A stretch of DNA of 64,000 nucleotides from Bacteroidales bacterium. GTDB taxonomy: Bacteria; Bacteroidota; Bacteroidia; Bacteroidales; UBA12077. The notes beneath the pieces were generated by a model. The model made no database searches and had not been told where the DNA came from. It was given only the letters and a program-made list of their open reading frames with translations. The position numbers were made by a program, and so were the translations under genes. The stretch is from contig JAEINU010000003.1 in NCBI GenBank assembly GCA_016342685.1, forward strand, positions 186,001 through 250,000. Direction: 5' to 3'. Positions 1 through 8,466 of the stretch are shown here, one piece after another (within the stretch, counting starts at the first letter, position 1; each line of letters starts with the position of its first letter).

Positions 1-62
1 CGAAGTTTCGAATCTTTTAATAATCCCAAAGATTTAGTGCAAATTCCCATTTAATTTTTTAT

Positions 63-79
63 TTGGCATAGTGATTGCA
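63..79 (+). promoter_or_regulatory. Putative sigma-54 promoter of lon
   Basis: The stretch reads TTGGCATAGTGATTGCA. GG lies at 65-66 and GC at 77-78, which is the 12-base spacing of the -24/-12 consensus (TGGCAC-N5-TTGCW). The predicted transcript start is near 90, giving a leader of about 70 bases before the lon ATG at 161. Control of lon by sigma-54 is inferred from this match alone. I see no good TAnnTTTG box closer to the gene. Confidence 0.5.
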
Positions 80-160
80 AATTCACTATTTCAGAAAATT
101 TCATTTCGGCAGCTGACAATTTGTCTCAAATGAAATGATTGTATAAATAGAAAGAGAACT

Positions 161-2626
161 ATGAGCATTAAAAATAACGATAAAAATAAATTTAGCAATA
201 TACTTTTTGCAGCGGATTCGGAGAGTGACGGAGATTTTATTCCATTAATTTCTGATGATGATGAGGATGTGGATTTTAAAAAATCAGAATTACCGAAAGA
301 ATTGCCAATTCTTCCATTAAGAAATACTGTTTTATTTCCTGGAGTTATTCTTCCAATAACAGTCGGTCGAGAAAAATCGATTCGATTAGTTAATGAAATA
401 AATAAAAAAGATCGTTTAATAGGCGCTGTTGCGCAGAAAGATCCTAATGTAAACGAGCCTGAAGAAGATGATATGTTTAGGTTTGGTACCGTAGCTCAAA
501 TTCTTAAAGTGCTAGAAATGCCTGATGGTAGTACATCTGTAATTATTCAAGGGCGACAGAGGTTTGAAATGATTGAAATGGTTCAGGCAGAACCTTATCA
601 TAAGGCAAGTGTAAAACTTCTAAAAGATGAAAAGCCAAAAAATAAAAAAAGAGAGTTTGAAGCAATAGTTGGTTCCTTAAAAGATTTATCATTAAGGATC
701 ATTAAACTTTCAGCCAATATTCCACCAGAAGCTTCGTTTGCGGTCAAGAACATCGAGAACTCAAAATTTCTTGTAAATTTCATTTGCTCGAATAGCGATA
801 TTGAAATTTCTGAGAAGTATAAATTGCTTGAAATTAGCGATCTAAAAGAGCGATCAATTAGATTATTAGAACATCTTACTCGACAAATTCAAATGTTGGA
901 GCTGAAGCATGATATTCAGAGTAAAGTTAAAAACGATTTGGATTCGCAACAACGTGAATATTTATTGCACCAGCAAATGAAAACTATTCAGGATGAGCTG
1001 GGTGGAAGTCCAATTGATCAGGAAATAGAAGAGCTTAAAAAGCGTGCAAAAGATAAGAAGTGGGGCAAAGAAGTCGGCGAAATATTTGAGAAAGAAGTTA
1101 ACAAGTTACACAGATTGAATCCAGCAACAGGCGAATATTCGGTTCAATTAAACTATTTGCAAACCTTATTAGATTTGCCTTGGAATGAGTTTACCGAAGA
1201 TAATTTTGATCTAAAAAGAGCACAAAAAGTACTCGACAATGATCACTTTGGTTTAGAGCAAGTTAAAGATCGAATTCTAGAATATTTAGCAGTTCTTAAA
1301 TTGAAAGGGGATTTAAAATCTCCAATTATTTGTTTGTATGGACCTCCAGGTGTTGGTAAAACATCTTTAGGGAAATCTATTGCAAAAGCGCTTGATAGAA
1401 AATTTGTTCGAATGTCTTTGGGGGGATTACATGATGAATCAGAAATTCGTGGGCATAGAAAAACATACATTGGTGCAATGCCTGGCAGAATTATTCAAAA
1501 CATAAAAAAATCGAAATCATCGAATCCTGTATTTATTTTGGATGAGATTGATAAGGTTGGTCGTGATGTTCATGGAGATCCTGCTTCTGCATTGTTGGAA
1601 GTTCTTGATCCTGAACAAAACAATGCTTTTCACGATAATTATCTTGAGCTCGAATATGATTTATCAAATGTAATGTTTGTTGCCACGGCTAATACATTAT
1701 CTACAATAAGTCCAGCTCTTCGCGATAGAATGGAAATGATTGATGTTAGTGGTTATATTATTGAGGAAAAAGCAGAAATTGCCAAACGCCATCTGATTCC
1801 AAAGCAGTTGGATGCACATGGAGTGAAAAGATCTCAGGTTTCGTTAACCAAAAAAGTTATTGAATATATTGTTGAGAATCATACTCGTGAATCTGGTGTG
1901 CGAACATTAGATAAAACAATTGCAAAAATTGCCAGAAACTTGGCTCGAAAAGTTGCTTTAGAGGAAAAATTTAATAAAACATTATCAATTGAAGATATAA
2001 AGACAATTCTTGGACCACCAGAGTTTACAAAAGACAGATATCAGGGAAATGAATTTGCTGGAGTTGTTACAGGCTTGGCTTGGACTGCTGTTGGAGGAGA
2101 GATTTTATTCATCGAAAGTAGTTTAAGTAAGGGGAAAGGAAAACTTACCTTAACCGGAAATCTGGGAGATGTAATGAAGGAATCGGCAGTTATTGCTTTG
2201 GAATATATTAAATCGCATGCCGATGAATTAAATATTGATCAAGAAGCATTCGAGAAATGGAATTTACATATCCATGTTCCTGAAGGTGCGATACCTAAAG
2301 ATGGACCTTCGGCAGGTGTTACTATGGCAACTTCTATTGCTTCAATCTTTACACAACGGAAAGTAATAAGTAAAGTAGCCATGACAGGAGAAATTACTTT
2401 ACGAGGAAAAGTATTACCTGTAGGAGGTATAAAAGAAAAGATTCTTGCAGCTAAACGTGCGGGAATTACAGATATTATTTTATCATCTGAGAATCTGAAA
2501 GACATAAGTAAGATTAAGGATATGTATTTGAAAGGTTTAAATTTCCATTATGTAGATGAGATAATGGAAGTGCTTGACATAGCTCTAATGAAAGAAAAAG
2601 TTAAAAAGCCTTTAAAAGTATCTTAA
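161..2626 (+). CDS. lon: ATP-dependent Lon protease
   Basis: Cytosolic AAA+ serine protease that degrades misfolded and regulatory proteins. The 821-residue length is normal for a bacterial LonA. The N-terminal substrate-binding domain starts at about residue 45 ([15 protein letters not shown]). The Walker A motif GPPGVGKT is at about 394-401 and Walker B (FILDEID) about 65 residues later. The C-terminal protease domain has the catalytic serine in PKDGPSAG (Ser about 717), and its partner lysine lies in the later GGIKEK segment. The first 40 residues are acidic (SDDDEDVD), a common extension in Bacteroidota Lon. It is a single-gene unit with a sigma-54-like promoter upstream and a strong terminator directly after the stop. 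Confidence 0.98.
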   Translation: MSIKNNDKNKFSNILFAADSESDGDFIPLISDDDEDVDFKKSELPKELPILPLRNTVLFPGVILPITVGREKSIRLVNEINKKDRLIGAVAQKDPNVNEPEEDDMFRFGTVAQILKVLEMPDGSTSVIIQGRQRFEMIEMVQAEPYHKASVKLLKDEKPKNKKREFEAIVGSLKDLSLRIIKLSANIPPEASFAVKNIENSKFLVNFICSNSDIEISEKYKLLEISDLKERSIRLLEHLTRQIQMLELKHDIQSKVKNDLDSQQREYLLHQQMKTIQDELGGSPIDQEIEELKKRAKDKKWGKEVGEIFEKEVNKLHRLNPATGEYSVQLNYLQTLLDLPWNEFTEDNFDLKRAQKVLDNDHFGLEQVKDRILEYLAVLKLKGDLKSPIICLYGPPGVGKTSLGKSIAKALDRKFVRMSLGGLHDESEIRGHRKTYIGAMPGRIIQNIKKSKSSNPVFILDEIDKVGRDVHGDPASALLEVLDPEQNNAFHDNYLELEYDLSNVMFVATANTLSTISPALRDRMEMIDVSGYIIEEKAEIAKRHLIPKQLDAHGVKRSQVSLTKKVIEYIVENHTRESGVRTLDKTIAKIARNLARKVALEEKFNKTLSIEDIKTILGPPEFTKDRYQGNEFAGVVTGLAWTAVGGEILFIESSLSKGKGKLTLTGNLGDVMKESAVIALEYIKSHADELNIDQEAFEKWNLHIHVPEGAIPKDGPSAGVTMATSIASIFTQRKVISKVAMTGEITLRGKVLPVGGIKEKILAAKRAGITDIILSSENLKDISKIKDMYLKGLNFHYVDEIMEVLDIALMKEKVKKPLKVS

Positions 2627-2647
2627 TTAGATTTTTATAATACAGTG

Positions 2648-2675
2648 AGCCAACTAGGAATAGTTGGCTTTTTTA
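2648..2675 (+). terminator. Rho-independent terminator of lon
   Basis: A perfect 9-bp stem, AGCCAACTA (2648-2656) with TAGTTGGCT (2661-2669), closes a GGAA tetraloop and runs into a T tract. It sits 21 bases after the lon stop. Because of it, an upstream start for the next gene at 2664 is unlikely. Confidence 0.9.
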
Positions 2676-2738
2676 TTGACATTAATTAAGAAATCCGTAA
2701 ATTTATCTTTTATAAATATTTGTTTAATTTTTAATACT

Positions 2739-3275
2739 ATGAAAATGGGAGCTGGATTATTTTGGGGTATACTCTTAATTTTAATTGGATTAGGTGTAGT
2801 TATTCGAGTTGTTTTTAATGTGCATTTTCCAATTGTGAAATTTGTAATAGCCTTCTTTTTTATTTTTATTGGAATAAAATTATTAATTGGAAATTTCAAC
2901 TTCTTTAATGGTCATTCTGATGGTGAAACGACCATTTTTAGCGAAAGTAAAATTTATGCTTCCGATAAAGATTATAAAGAATATAATGTGATTTTTGGAG
3001 GATCTGTAATAGATATGCGAGATGTTGATTTATCTAAAGGATCAAAAGAAATAAAGATTAATACAATCTTTGCTGGATCTCTGCTAAAAATCAATAAAGA
3101 AACTCCATATAAAGTAAAAGCCGATGCAGCTTTTGCAAATGCCGATTTGCCGAATGGAAATACTGCTGCTTTCGGAACCGCAAAATACAAGAGTGAAACA
3201 TATGCAAAAGATACAAATTACCTTTATATTAAAGTGGATGTTGTATTTGGTGATTTTAAGGTAAGAACTTACTAG
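2739..3275 (+). CDS. LiaF-like two-TM membrane protein
   Basis: A 178-residue protein. Two hydrophobic segments at about residues 5-25 and 29-50 resemble the DUF5668 membrane hairpin. They are followed by a short beta-repeat domain with recurring phrases (VIFGGSVIDMRD, TIFAGSLLKIN, VVFGDFKV) typical of the LiaF C-terminal 'cell wall-active antibiotics response' fold. In Firmicutes LiaF acts in envelope-stress sensing; the role in Bacteroidota is unknown. The ATG at 2739 is preferred because the in-frame start at 2664 lies inside the lon terminator and would add 25 residues before the natural membrane start. It is monocistronic, with terminators on both sides. Confidence 0.75.
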   Translation: MKMGAGLFWGILLILIGLGVVIRVVFNVHFPIVKFVIAFFFIFIGIKLLIGNFNFFNGHSDGETTIFSESKIYASDKDYKEYNVIFGGSVIDMRDVDLSKGSKEIKINTIFAGSLLKINKETPYKVKADAAFANADLPNGNTAAFGTAKYKSETYAKDTNYLYIKVDVVFGDFKVRTY

Positions 3276-3295
3276 AATTAAACGGTGCAAATTTG

Positions 3296-3328
3296 AAAAG
3301 CAGTCTTTACTGGACTGCTTTTTTTTGG
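3296..3328 (+). terminator. Rho-independent terminator
   Basis: The stem AAAAGCAGTC (3296-3305) pairs with GACTGCTTTT (3313-3322) around a 7-base loop and continues into a run of T. It ends the LiaF-like gene 20 bases after its stop. Confidence 0.88.
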
Positions 3329-3419
3329 TTAGTGCTAAATGCCTTAGTTTCTCAAATTGAAAAAGAAGGGCAAATGATCACATTTATTAAAACTTCCTGA
3401 TTTTTTCAATCAAATGTTT

Positions 3420-3427
3420 TAAGTTTG
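3420..3427 (+). promoter_or_regulatory. Bacteroidota-type -7 box of coaD
   Basis: TAAGTTTG matches the TAnnTTTG -7 consensus exactly. Transcription would begin near 3432, 19 bases before the coaD ATG. I see no clear TTTG -33 element at the expected distance. Confidence 0.45.
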
Positions 3428-3450
3428 TTACTTCATAAAAATAAGAATTA

Positions 3451-3921
3451 ATGGAAAAGATAGCTGTCTTCCCGGGAACGTTCGACCCATTTACCGTTGG
3501 TCACGAATCAATTGTAAATAGAGCACAAGATTTATTTGATAAAATATACATAGCCATTGGAAACAATGCACAAAAAGATGCATTATTTTCGTTAGAAGAT
3601 AGAATAGGCTTTATTAATCAGGTTTTCAAGAATGATCCTAAGATTGAAGTAGTTCATTTTGAGGGCTTGACAATTGATTTTTGCAAAAAGCTGGGGGCAA
3701 ATTATATCTTACGAGGTTTAAGAACTGCAGCCGACTTTGAATATGAACGTGCAATTGCACAAGTTAACAAAGCAATGTTTGATGGAATAGAAACCGTATT
3801 CCTTTTAACAATGCCTGAACATACTCCTGTTAATTCTTCAATTGTTAGGGATATTTTGCGTCATGGGGGCGATGCTAGTCAGTTTATTCCTAAGAATATC
3901 AAAATTAATAAAATCAAATAA
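3451..3921 (+). CDS. coaD: Phosphopantetheine adenylyltransferase
   Basis: Transfers AMP from ATP to 4'-phosphopantetheine to give dephospho-CoA, the penultimate step of CoA synthesis. The 156-residue length is typical. The nucleotidyltransferase signature GTFDPFTVGH is at residues 9-18, and LRGLRTAADFEYE and the late NSSIVRDI segment are also characteristic of CoaD. The ATG is the only sensible start. A 9-base tandem repeat begins in its last codons and fills the gap to the next gene, which probably shares its transcript. Confidence 0.97.
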   Translation: MEKIAVFPGTFDPFTVGHESIVNRAQDLFDKIYIAIGNNAQKDALFSLEDRIGFINQVFKNDPKIEVVHFEGLTIDFCKKLGANYILRGLRTAADFEYERAIAQVNKAMFDGIETVFLLTMPEHTPVNSSIVRDILRHGGDASQFIPKNIKINKIK

Positions 3922-3946
3922 TTCAAATAATTCAAATAATTCAAAT
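3914..3946 (+). repeat. 9-bp tandem repeat, 3.7 copies
   Basis: TCAAATAAT is repeated three times without change (3914-3922, 3923-3931, 3932-3940), followed by the partial copy TCAAAT. The first copy contains the coaD stop codon and the last base precedes the ATG at 3947. The array therefore makes up nearly the whole intergenic spacer. Confidence 0.9.
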
Positions 3947-5359
3947 ATGGTTTTAAAACTAAAGTTCTTTACAGTATTATTTTTCATATGCACAATAAAT
4001 CTTGTTGCGCAAGATGTGCATATTCATGGAAATGCAATTGATTATGCTGGCGAAGAACTTGTTTTTTTAACTTTTGCCGACCAGATTACTTATTCAGAAA
4101 AAGAGTTGTGCAAGACCATAATAGACGAGAATGGTAATTTTTCATGTTCTTTTTCAACAAATGAAACGATTTACGTTTTTCTTCACTTGGGGAAATACGA
4201 AGCGTTTCTATTTACAGAGACCAATAAAGATTATGAAATAATACTTCCTGAAAGACTGAAAAAATCTATTGGTGATGAATTAAATCCATATTTTGAACCA
4301 ATACAGTATCATTTAGGAATAGAAAATTCATCTGAAAAGGAACTGAATTATCAATTGGCCTTTTTCGATGAGGTGTTTTCTATACTATTAAAAAATACAT
4401 CTTATGCTATATATACTAAAGATAAAACGCTTGATATTGATCTGGAAATATCTAAAGTAGACTCCGTTTTTTCTAATGTCGACAACAAATATTTTAACGA
4501 TTTTAAAAAGTATAAATATGCTTCATATAGGCATTTAGCTTATCAAGAGAAATCAAAAAGCATATCGAATACCTATTATCTTAATAATGAGATTTTATAT
4601 TCGAACCCTTCATATATGGGTTTGTTTAATCAGGTTTATAAGGAGTATTTTCAATATTTTGGAAGAACAGAAGCAGGCAAAAAAATATTCGAGGATATAG
4701 GAAAACACAAAAGTATTTCCTTGTTAAAAGAGACACTTGGGCAAGATTCAATTTTAACAAACGATACCCTCAAAGAACTTGTAATTTTAAAGTGTTTGCA
4801 CGATGAGTTTTATAACGATTTATTGTCTCGCTCTGCTATGGTAACTGTTTTAGATTCATTAGCTTCTGAAACAGAAATCCTGCGTCATAAGCAGATAGCT
4901 AGCAATATTCGGGAAAAAGTAACTAAGCTGATGGTTGGTTACAAACCGCCAGAATTCCAGTTGTTCGATAAAGACAGTAATTTAGTTTCTTTGGAATCTT
5001 TTAAAGGGAAATATGTTTATTTGAGTTTTTGTACCACTGTGAGTTATGCATGTATTAAAGAGTTCGAAATGCTTCGGACCTTATACGATAATCATAAAGA
5101 TCATTTCGAGATTGTGGTTATTTGTTTGGATGAAACATTGGCTCAAATGAAGCACTTTGTCGAATTGAAAGAATATCCATTCACTTTTCTGCATTATGGA
5201 AATCAGTCGGAAGTGTTTAAGGATTATGACATAAGAGCTTTTCCTACATACTACTTTATAAATAAAAAAGGGGAGTTAGAGTTATCGCCCGCACCATCGC
5301 CTGATCAAAAGGCTGAGTTCATAATTTATAATGTTATGAAAGCAAATGGAGATATTTAA
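3947..5359 (+). CDS. Secreted TlpA-like thioredoxin-fold protein
   Basis: A 470-residue protein with a Sec signal peptide ending near LVAQ (about residue 19). It has a large N-terminal region of the kind that precedes the redox domain in Bacteroidota TlpA/DUF4369-type proteins, and a C-terminal AhpC/TSA-like thioredoxin fold from about residue 330 (PPEFQLFDKDSNLVSLESF, then KGKYVYLSF). The usual WCxxC active site reads VSYAC here: the first cysteine position is Ser366 and only Cys369 remains, so disulfide reductase activity is doubtful. The ATG at 3947 was chosen because it is followed at once by the signal peptide; longer in-frame versions read into the tandem repeat and coaD. The stop overlaps the convergent NUDIX gene. 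Confidence 0.82.
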   Translation: MVLKLKFFTVLFFICTINLVAQDVHIHGNAIDYAGEELVFLTFADQITYSEKELCKTIIDENGNFSCSFSTNETIYVFLHLGKYEAFLFTETNKDYEIILPERLKKSIGDELNPYFEPIQYHLGIENSSEKELNYQLAFFDEVFSILLKNTSYAIYTKDKTLDIDLEISKVDSVFSNVDNKYFNDFKKYKYASYRHLAYQEKSKSISNTYYLNNEILYSNPSYMGLFNQVYKEYFQYFGRTEAGKKIFEDIGKHKSISLLKETLGQDSILTNDTLKELVILKCLHDEFYNDLLSRSAMVTVLDSLASETEILRHKQIASNIREKVTKLMVGYKPPEFQLFDKDSNLVSLESFKGKYVYLSFCTTVSYACIKEFEMLRTLYDNHKDHFEIVVICLDETLAQMKHFVELKEYPFTFLHYGNQSEVFKDYDIRAFPTYYFINKKGELELSPAPSPDQKAEFIIYNVMKANGDI

Positions 5360-5967
5360 ATCTCTATTTTTTTAAGAACATTAATTATTGAAGGGAAGGT
5401 GTTTTTGTAAACTTTCGAGAATTCATTCTGTGGTAACCAACATGCTTCAGTAATATCTTCTTCAAATTGGGGTTTTGGTGATTCTGCTCCAAGATATTGC
5501 ATTTCGTACCAATATGTAGGTTTTAAAATAATTTTATTATTCAGAGGATATGTATGGTAAGTTATTTCAAGTGGTCTTACGATTTTTAGATTTGTAATTC
5601 CACACTCCTCTTCAACTTCTCTAATTGCGGCAATCTCTGAGCTTTCGTTTTTTTCAATTTTTCCTTTTGGTAAATCCCATTTATTTCTTCTAAAGATAAA
5701 AAGGATTTCATTATTCTTATTTATTACTGCTCCGCCGGCAGCTTCAATAACAGTATAAAAACCTGAGTATTCTTTAAAAGTAGATTCTTCGTTAGAACAT
5801 AACACATAAAGCGTTTTAAATTCTTCTGAATTTAAAAAATCTGTTATTTTTAATTTAAGCTCATCTGCATTTTTATAATTGTAAACAATACTTTTTTCAT
5901 TAACCTGAATAAGTTCTTTGTTTTCTGTAAAAAAAACAGTTCTCTCGTTATAAAAAACTTTATACAT
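5356..5967 (-). CDS. NUDIX hydrolase
   Basis: A 203-residue protein expected to hydrolyse a nucleoside diphosphate linked to another moiety; the substrate is not evident. The complete Nudix box (GX5EX7REUXEEXGU) is visible: G and E in GKIEKNE, then REVEEECGI. A roughly 75-residue N-terminal region (MYKVFYNERTVFFTENK...) precedes the Nudix fold, as is common in Bacteroidota members. The ATG at 5967 is preferred over one at 5991, which would run 17 bases into pyrE. The gene is head-to-head with pyrE, with only 7 bases between start codons. Its end overlaps the TlpA-like gene by 4 bases. Confidence 0.9.
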   Translation of the reverse strand: MYKVFYNERTVFFTENKELIQVNEKSIVYNYKNADELKLKITDFLNSEEFKTLYVLCSNEESTFKEYSGFYTVIEAAGGAVINKNNEILFIFRRNKWDLPKGKIEKNESSEIAAIREVEEECGITNLKIVRPLEITYHTYPLNNKIILKPTYWYEMQYLGAESPKPQFEEDITEACWLPQNEFSKVYKNTFPSIINVLKKIEI

Positions 5968-5970
5968 TTG
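5963..5970 (+). promoter_or_regulatory. -7 box immediately before pyrE
   Basis: TACATTTG fits TAnnTTTG exactly and ends only 4 bases before the pyrE ATG at 5975. In Bacteroidota the transcript usually starts about 4-7 bases after this box, so the pyrE mRNA would have almost no leader. The box overlaps the start codon of the divergent NUDIX gene. No -33 TTTG lies at the normal distance. Confidence 0.4.
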
Positions 5971-5974
5971 CGAT

Positions 5975-6604
5975 ATGGAAAATTTAGACAAAAAAATAGC
6001 TCAATCCTTGATGCAAATTAAGGCAATTAAGTTACAACCTGCAAATCCATTCACGTGGGCTTCGGGATGGAAATCGCCTATTTATTGTGATAATAGAAAG
6101 ACTTTATCGTATCCGGAAATCCGAAAGTTGATAAAAGAGACATTTGTAAAAACGATTGAAGAAAAATATGGCAGACCCGATGTTATTGCTGGTGTTGCTA
6201 CAGGTGCAATTGCAATAGGAATGTTAGTGGCAGAAGAAATGCAGTTGCCTTTTGTTTATGTTCGACCAAAACCTAAGGAGCACGGATTAGGAAATATGAT
6301 TGAAGGAGAAGTTCCAATAGGAAAGAAAGTTGTTGTTGTTGAGGATCTTATATCGACCGGAATGAGCAGCTTAAATGCAGTTAAAGCATTGCGTGATTCT
6401 GATATTGATGTAATGGGAATGGTAGCTATTTTCACATATGGATTTCAGTTGGCAGAACAGAACTTTATCGATGCAAATGTTGAATTAACAACTCTAAGTA
6501 ATTACAATGTTTTAATTCAAGCAGCTCTTGAAACAGGATATGTGAAAGAATCTGATATTGATGCATTAGAGCAATGGAGAATTGATCCAGGAAACTGGAG
6601 TTAA
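5975..6604 (+). CDS. pyrE: Orotate phosphoribosyltransferase
   Basis: Joins orotate to PRPP to give OMP in de novo pyrimidine synthesis. The 209-residue length is normal. The PRPP-binding loop VVVVEDLISTGMSS lies at about residues 118-131, and the N-terminal FTWASGWKSPIYCDNR motif is characteristic of PyrE. The protein stays in the cytosol. An SRPBCC gene follows 28 bases after the stop and is probably co-transcribed. A -7 box lies so close upstream that the mRNA may be leaderless. Confidence 0.97.
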   Translation: MENLDKKIAQSLMQIKAIKLQPANPFTWASGWKSPIYCDNRKTLSYPEIRKLIKETFVKTIEEKYGRPDVIAGVATGAIAIGMLVAEEMQLPFVYVRPKPKEHGLGNMIEGEVPIGKKVVVVEDLISTGMSSLNAVKALRDSDIDVMGMVAIFTYGFQLAEQNFIDANVELTTLSNYNVLIQAALETGYVKESDIDALEQWRIDPGNWS

Positions 6605-6632
6605 AATAATTTTTTGATTTAGGAAGAAAAGA

Positions 6633-7058
6633 ATGAGTAAATACACAAGTAAAATAGGAAAAGTAAAAAAGTCTGAAGCAACAATCTATAATTTCCTCTC
6701 AGATTTTAATAACCTAAAAGCAGTTATTCCTGCCGATAAAGTGACGGATTTTGAATCTACAGAAGACACTTGTAAATTTAATATACAAGGAGTAGGGCAA
6801 GCAGGATTAAAGATTATAGAAAAGGAAGAAAATAAGCTTATTAAAATAACGAGCGATGGAAAATCACCATTTAGTTTCTTTTTTTGGATTCAGTTAAAAC
6901 CGATGGAAGAGGAAGAAGGTACTACTGCTATACGTTTAACCATTGATGCAAATTTAAATCCAATGATGAAAATGATGGTGGGGAAACATATGCAAAAAGG
7001 AATTGATTCTATTTTAGATCAGGTTGTTGTGTTTTTTAACGAGAAAATTAAAGAATAA
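6633..7058 (+). CDS. SRPBCC (START-like) family protein
   Basis: A 141-residue soluble protein with the pattern of a SRPBCC/polyketide-cyclase-like ligand-binding fold: an N-terminal strand, FLSDFNNLKAVIPADKV, a hydrophobic central sheet and a long C-terminal helix (MMVGKHMQKGIDSILDQVV). The ligand cannot be read from the sequence. It is probably transcribed with pyrE, although the products have no obvious common pathway. It converges on birA with a 5-base gap. Confidence 0.75.
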   Translation: MSKYTSKIGKVKKSEATIYNFLSDFNNLKAVIPADKVTDFESTEDTCKFNIQGVGQAGLKIIEKEENKLIKITSDGKSPFSFFFWIQLKPMEEEEGTTAIRLTIDANLNPMMKMMVGKHMQKGIDSILDQVVVFFNEKIKE

Positions 7059-7063
7059 CAATA

Positions 7064-7801
7064 CTATAAAACGAATTCGATTTCTTTGAGATCGAATTCA
7101 TTCGTAACTCCGTCTAAAGAAATAGCTTGTAAATGACCAAATTCATTTACTCCTGTAATTTTTAATTCTAGAGTTTGATTTTCTATTTTATATAAATGAA
7201 ATTCATTATATCGAAACATTTTTTCTAAATATAATTTGTTTAGAGATACTCTATCCGTTTTTAATTTTAAGTAGGAATCTTGAATAAAATCTCTAAGAAC
7301 TAATAATTCTTTATCTATTTCGAAATCAATACCTGTAATGCTTTTTAATGATATTGGATTGGGAGCATTACTTACAAATAGTTCTTGATTAAGATTTAGC
7401 CCAATTCCAACAATACTTTTTTCTATTTTTGAACCCTTAATAGAATTTTCGATTAATATTCCGGCAAGTTTTTTATTTTGATAATAGATATCATTAGGCC
7501 ATTTTATTTTTATATCGTCAGTTTTGGTGTTACAATAGTCAGAAATGCCTAGTGAAACAGCTTTTGAAAGCAAGAATTGATCTTTTACCTCCAGAAAACT
7601 AGGATACAATACGATACTTAATAATAGATTCTTTCCCTTTTCGCTTTCCCAAGTGTTGGATCCCAATCCTTTACCTGCAGTCTGACTCATCGAAAAAAAT
7701 ATGCTTCCTTCAGGCAACTTTTTTTGTTTTAATATGTTTGATGTATGTTCATTTGTTGAGTCAACTGAATCGAGTTTTATAAGTTTTTGCCAAATTTCCA
7801 T
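7064..7801 (-). CDS. birA: Biotin--[acetyl-CoA-carboxylase] ligase
   Basis: Activates biotin to biotinyl-AMP and attaches it to the biotin carboxyl carrier protein. The 245-residue protein has only the catalytic and small C-terminal domains and lacks the N-terminal helix-turn-helix of E. coli BirA, so it should not act as a repressor. The substrate loop is visible as TAGKGLGSNTWESEKGKNLL, where the usual GRG(Q/R)(R/G)G is varied to GKGLG. The IKWPNDIY motif and KLAGILIE are typical of the family. It is transcribed alone; a -7 box lies upstream. Confidence 0.94.
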   Translation of the reverse strand: MEIWQKLIKLDSVDSTNEHTSNILKQKKLPEGSIFFSMSQTAGKGLGSNTWESEKGKNLLLSIVLYPSFLEVKDQFLLSKAVSLGISDYCNTKTDDIKIKWPNDIYYQNKKLAGILIENSIKGSKIEKSIVGIGLNLNQELFVSNAPNPISLKSITGIDFEIDKELLVLRDFIQDSYLKLKTDRVSLNKLYLEKMFRYNEFHLYKIENQTLELKITGVNEFGHLQAISLDGVTNEFDLKEIEFVL

Positions 7802-7821
7802 AACCTTGAGTAATTATTTTT

Positions 7822-7829
7822 CAAAGTTA
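7822..7829 (-). promoter_or_regulatory. -7 box of birA
   Basis: On the minus strand the sequence is TAACTTTG, an exact TAnnTTTG match ending 21 bases before the birA ATG. The TTG of CTTG (7843-7845 on the plus strand) is closer than the usual 19-21 base spacing, so the -33 element is uncertain. Confidence 0.4.
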
Positions 7830-8039
7830 ATCCGAAATATGACAAGTTGTAAAAAAAACATGTCACAATCTTAAATTAGCATTATAATTAAAGGAAAGAG
7901 TGACAAAATTGCCGTTTCTGTAAAACTTAATTACTCTGAGTTTAAAGGGAATGGTTTTTGATTAATAGAGCTTTTAAGTAAATTTATCAGAACTAACTTA
8001 ATAGGAAAGTATTTGGTGTAAATTAAAATGTAATTTTAT

Positions 8040-8047
8040 TACATTTG
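8040..8047 (+). promoter_or_regulatory. -7 box of the rsfS-ftsH-cdsA-psd operon
   Basis: TACATTTG is an exact -7 match. A TTTG at 8012-8015 could be the -33 element, although its spacing of 24 is slightly long. The expected start is near 8052, about 12 bases before the rsfS ATG at 8064. The rest of the 262-base gap (7802-8063) shows no gene. Confidence 0.5.
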
Positions 8048-8063
8048 TCTAAAATTAAATTGA

Positions 8064-8462
8064 ATGGTTAAACAAGGAAACAAGGCGAATAAAAATACGA
8101 ATAAGTTAGTTGAAGCGATAGTTGAAGGATTATTTAAGAAAAAGGGACTAGATGTTGTTAGCCTTGATCTTACCGAGATAGAAAATACAGTTTGCAAATA
8201 TTTTGTAGTGTGTCATGCAGATTCAGACAGACAAGTAGAAGCATTGGCATACTCTGTAGTAGAAACAGTTCGCGAAGAAACAGGAGAAAAAGTTTGGCAT
8301 AAAGAAGGATTAGATACCTCAACATGGGTTTTACTTGATTATGCGGATGTTGTTGTTCATATATTCCAAAAAGATTATAGAGATCTATATAAATTAGAAG
8401 AACTTTGGGCTGATGCAAAATTAAATAAGCACATTGATGATAATAAATTAAAAGAAATTTAA
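8064..8462 (+). CDS. rsfS: Ribosomal silencing factor RsfS
   Basis: Binds ribosomal protein L14 (uL14) on the large subunit and blocks subunit joining during starvation. The 132-residue length fits. The DUF143/Iojap fold is recognisable from VVSLDLTEIENTVCKYFVVCHADSDRQVEALA, GLDTSTWVLLDYADVVVHIF and the YKLEELWADA end. It is the first gene of a conserved Bacteroidota operon; ftsH starts 4 bases after its stop. Confidence 0.95.
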   Translation: MVKQGNKANKNTNKLVEAIVEGLFKKKGLDVVSLDLTEIENTVCKYFVVCHADSDRQVEALAYSVVETVREETGEKVWHKEGLDTSTWVLLDYADVVVHIFQKDYRDLYKLEELWADAKLNKHIDDNKLKEI

Positions 8463-8466
8463 AATA

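Noticed and set aside
2664-2738. In-frame extension of the LiaF-like gene to 2664
   Set aside because: This start lies within the hairpin of the lon terminator, and the added 25 residues do not fit the membrane-protein start at 2739.
3842-3946. Asn/Ser-rich extension (NNSNNSNNSN) of the TlpA-like protein
   Set aside because: It is the tandem DNA repeat read in frame and overlaps coaD; the signal peptide begins at the ATG at 3947.
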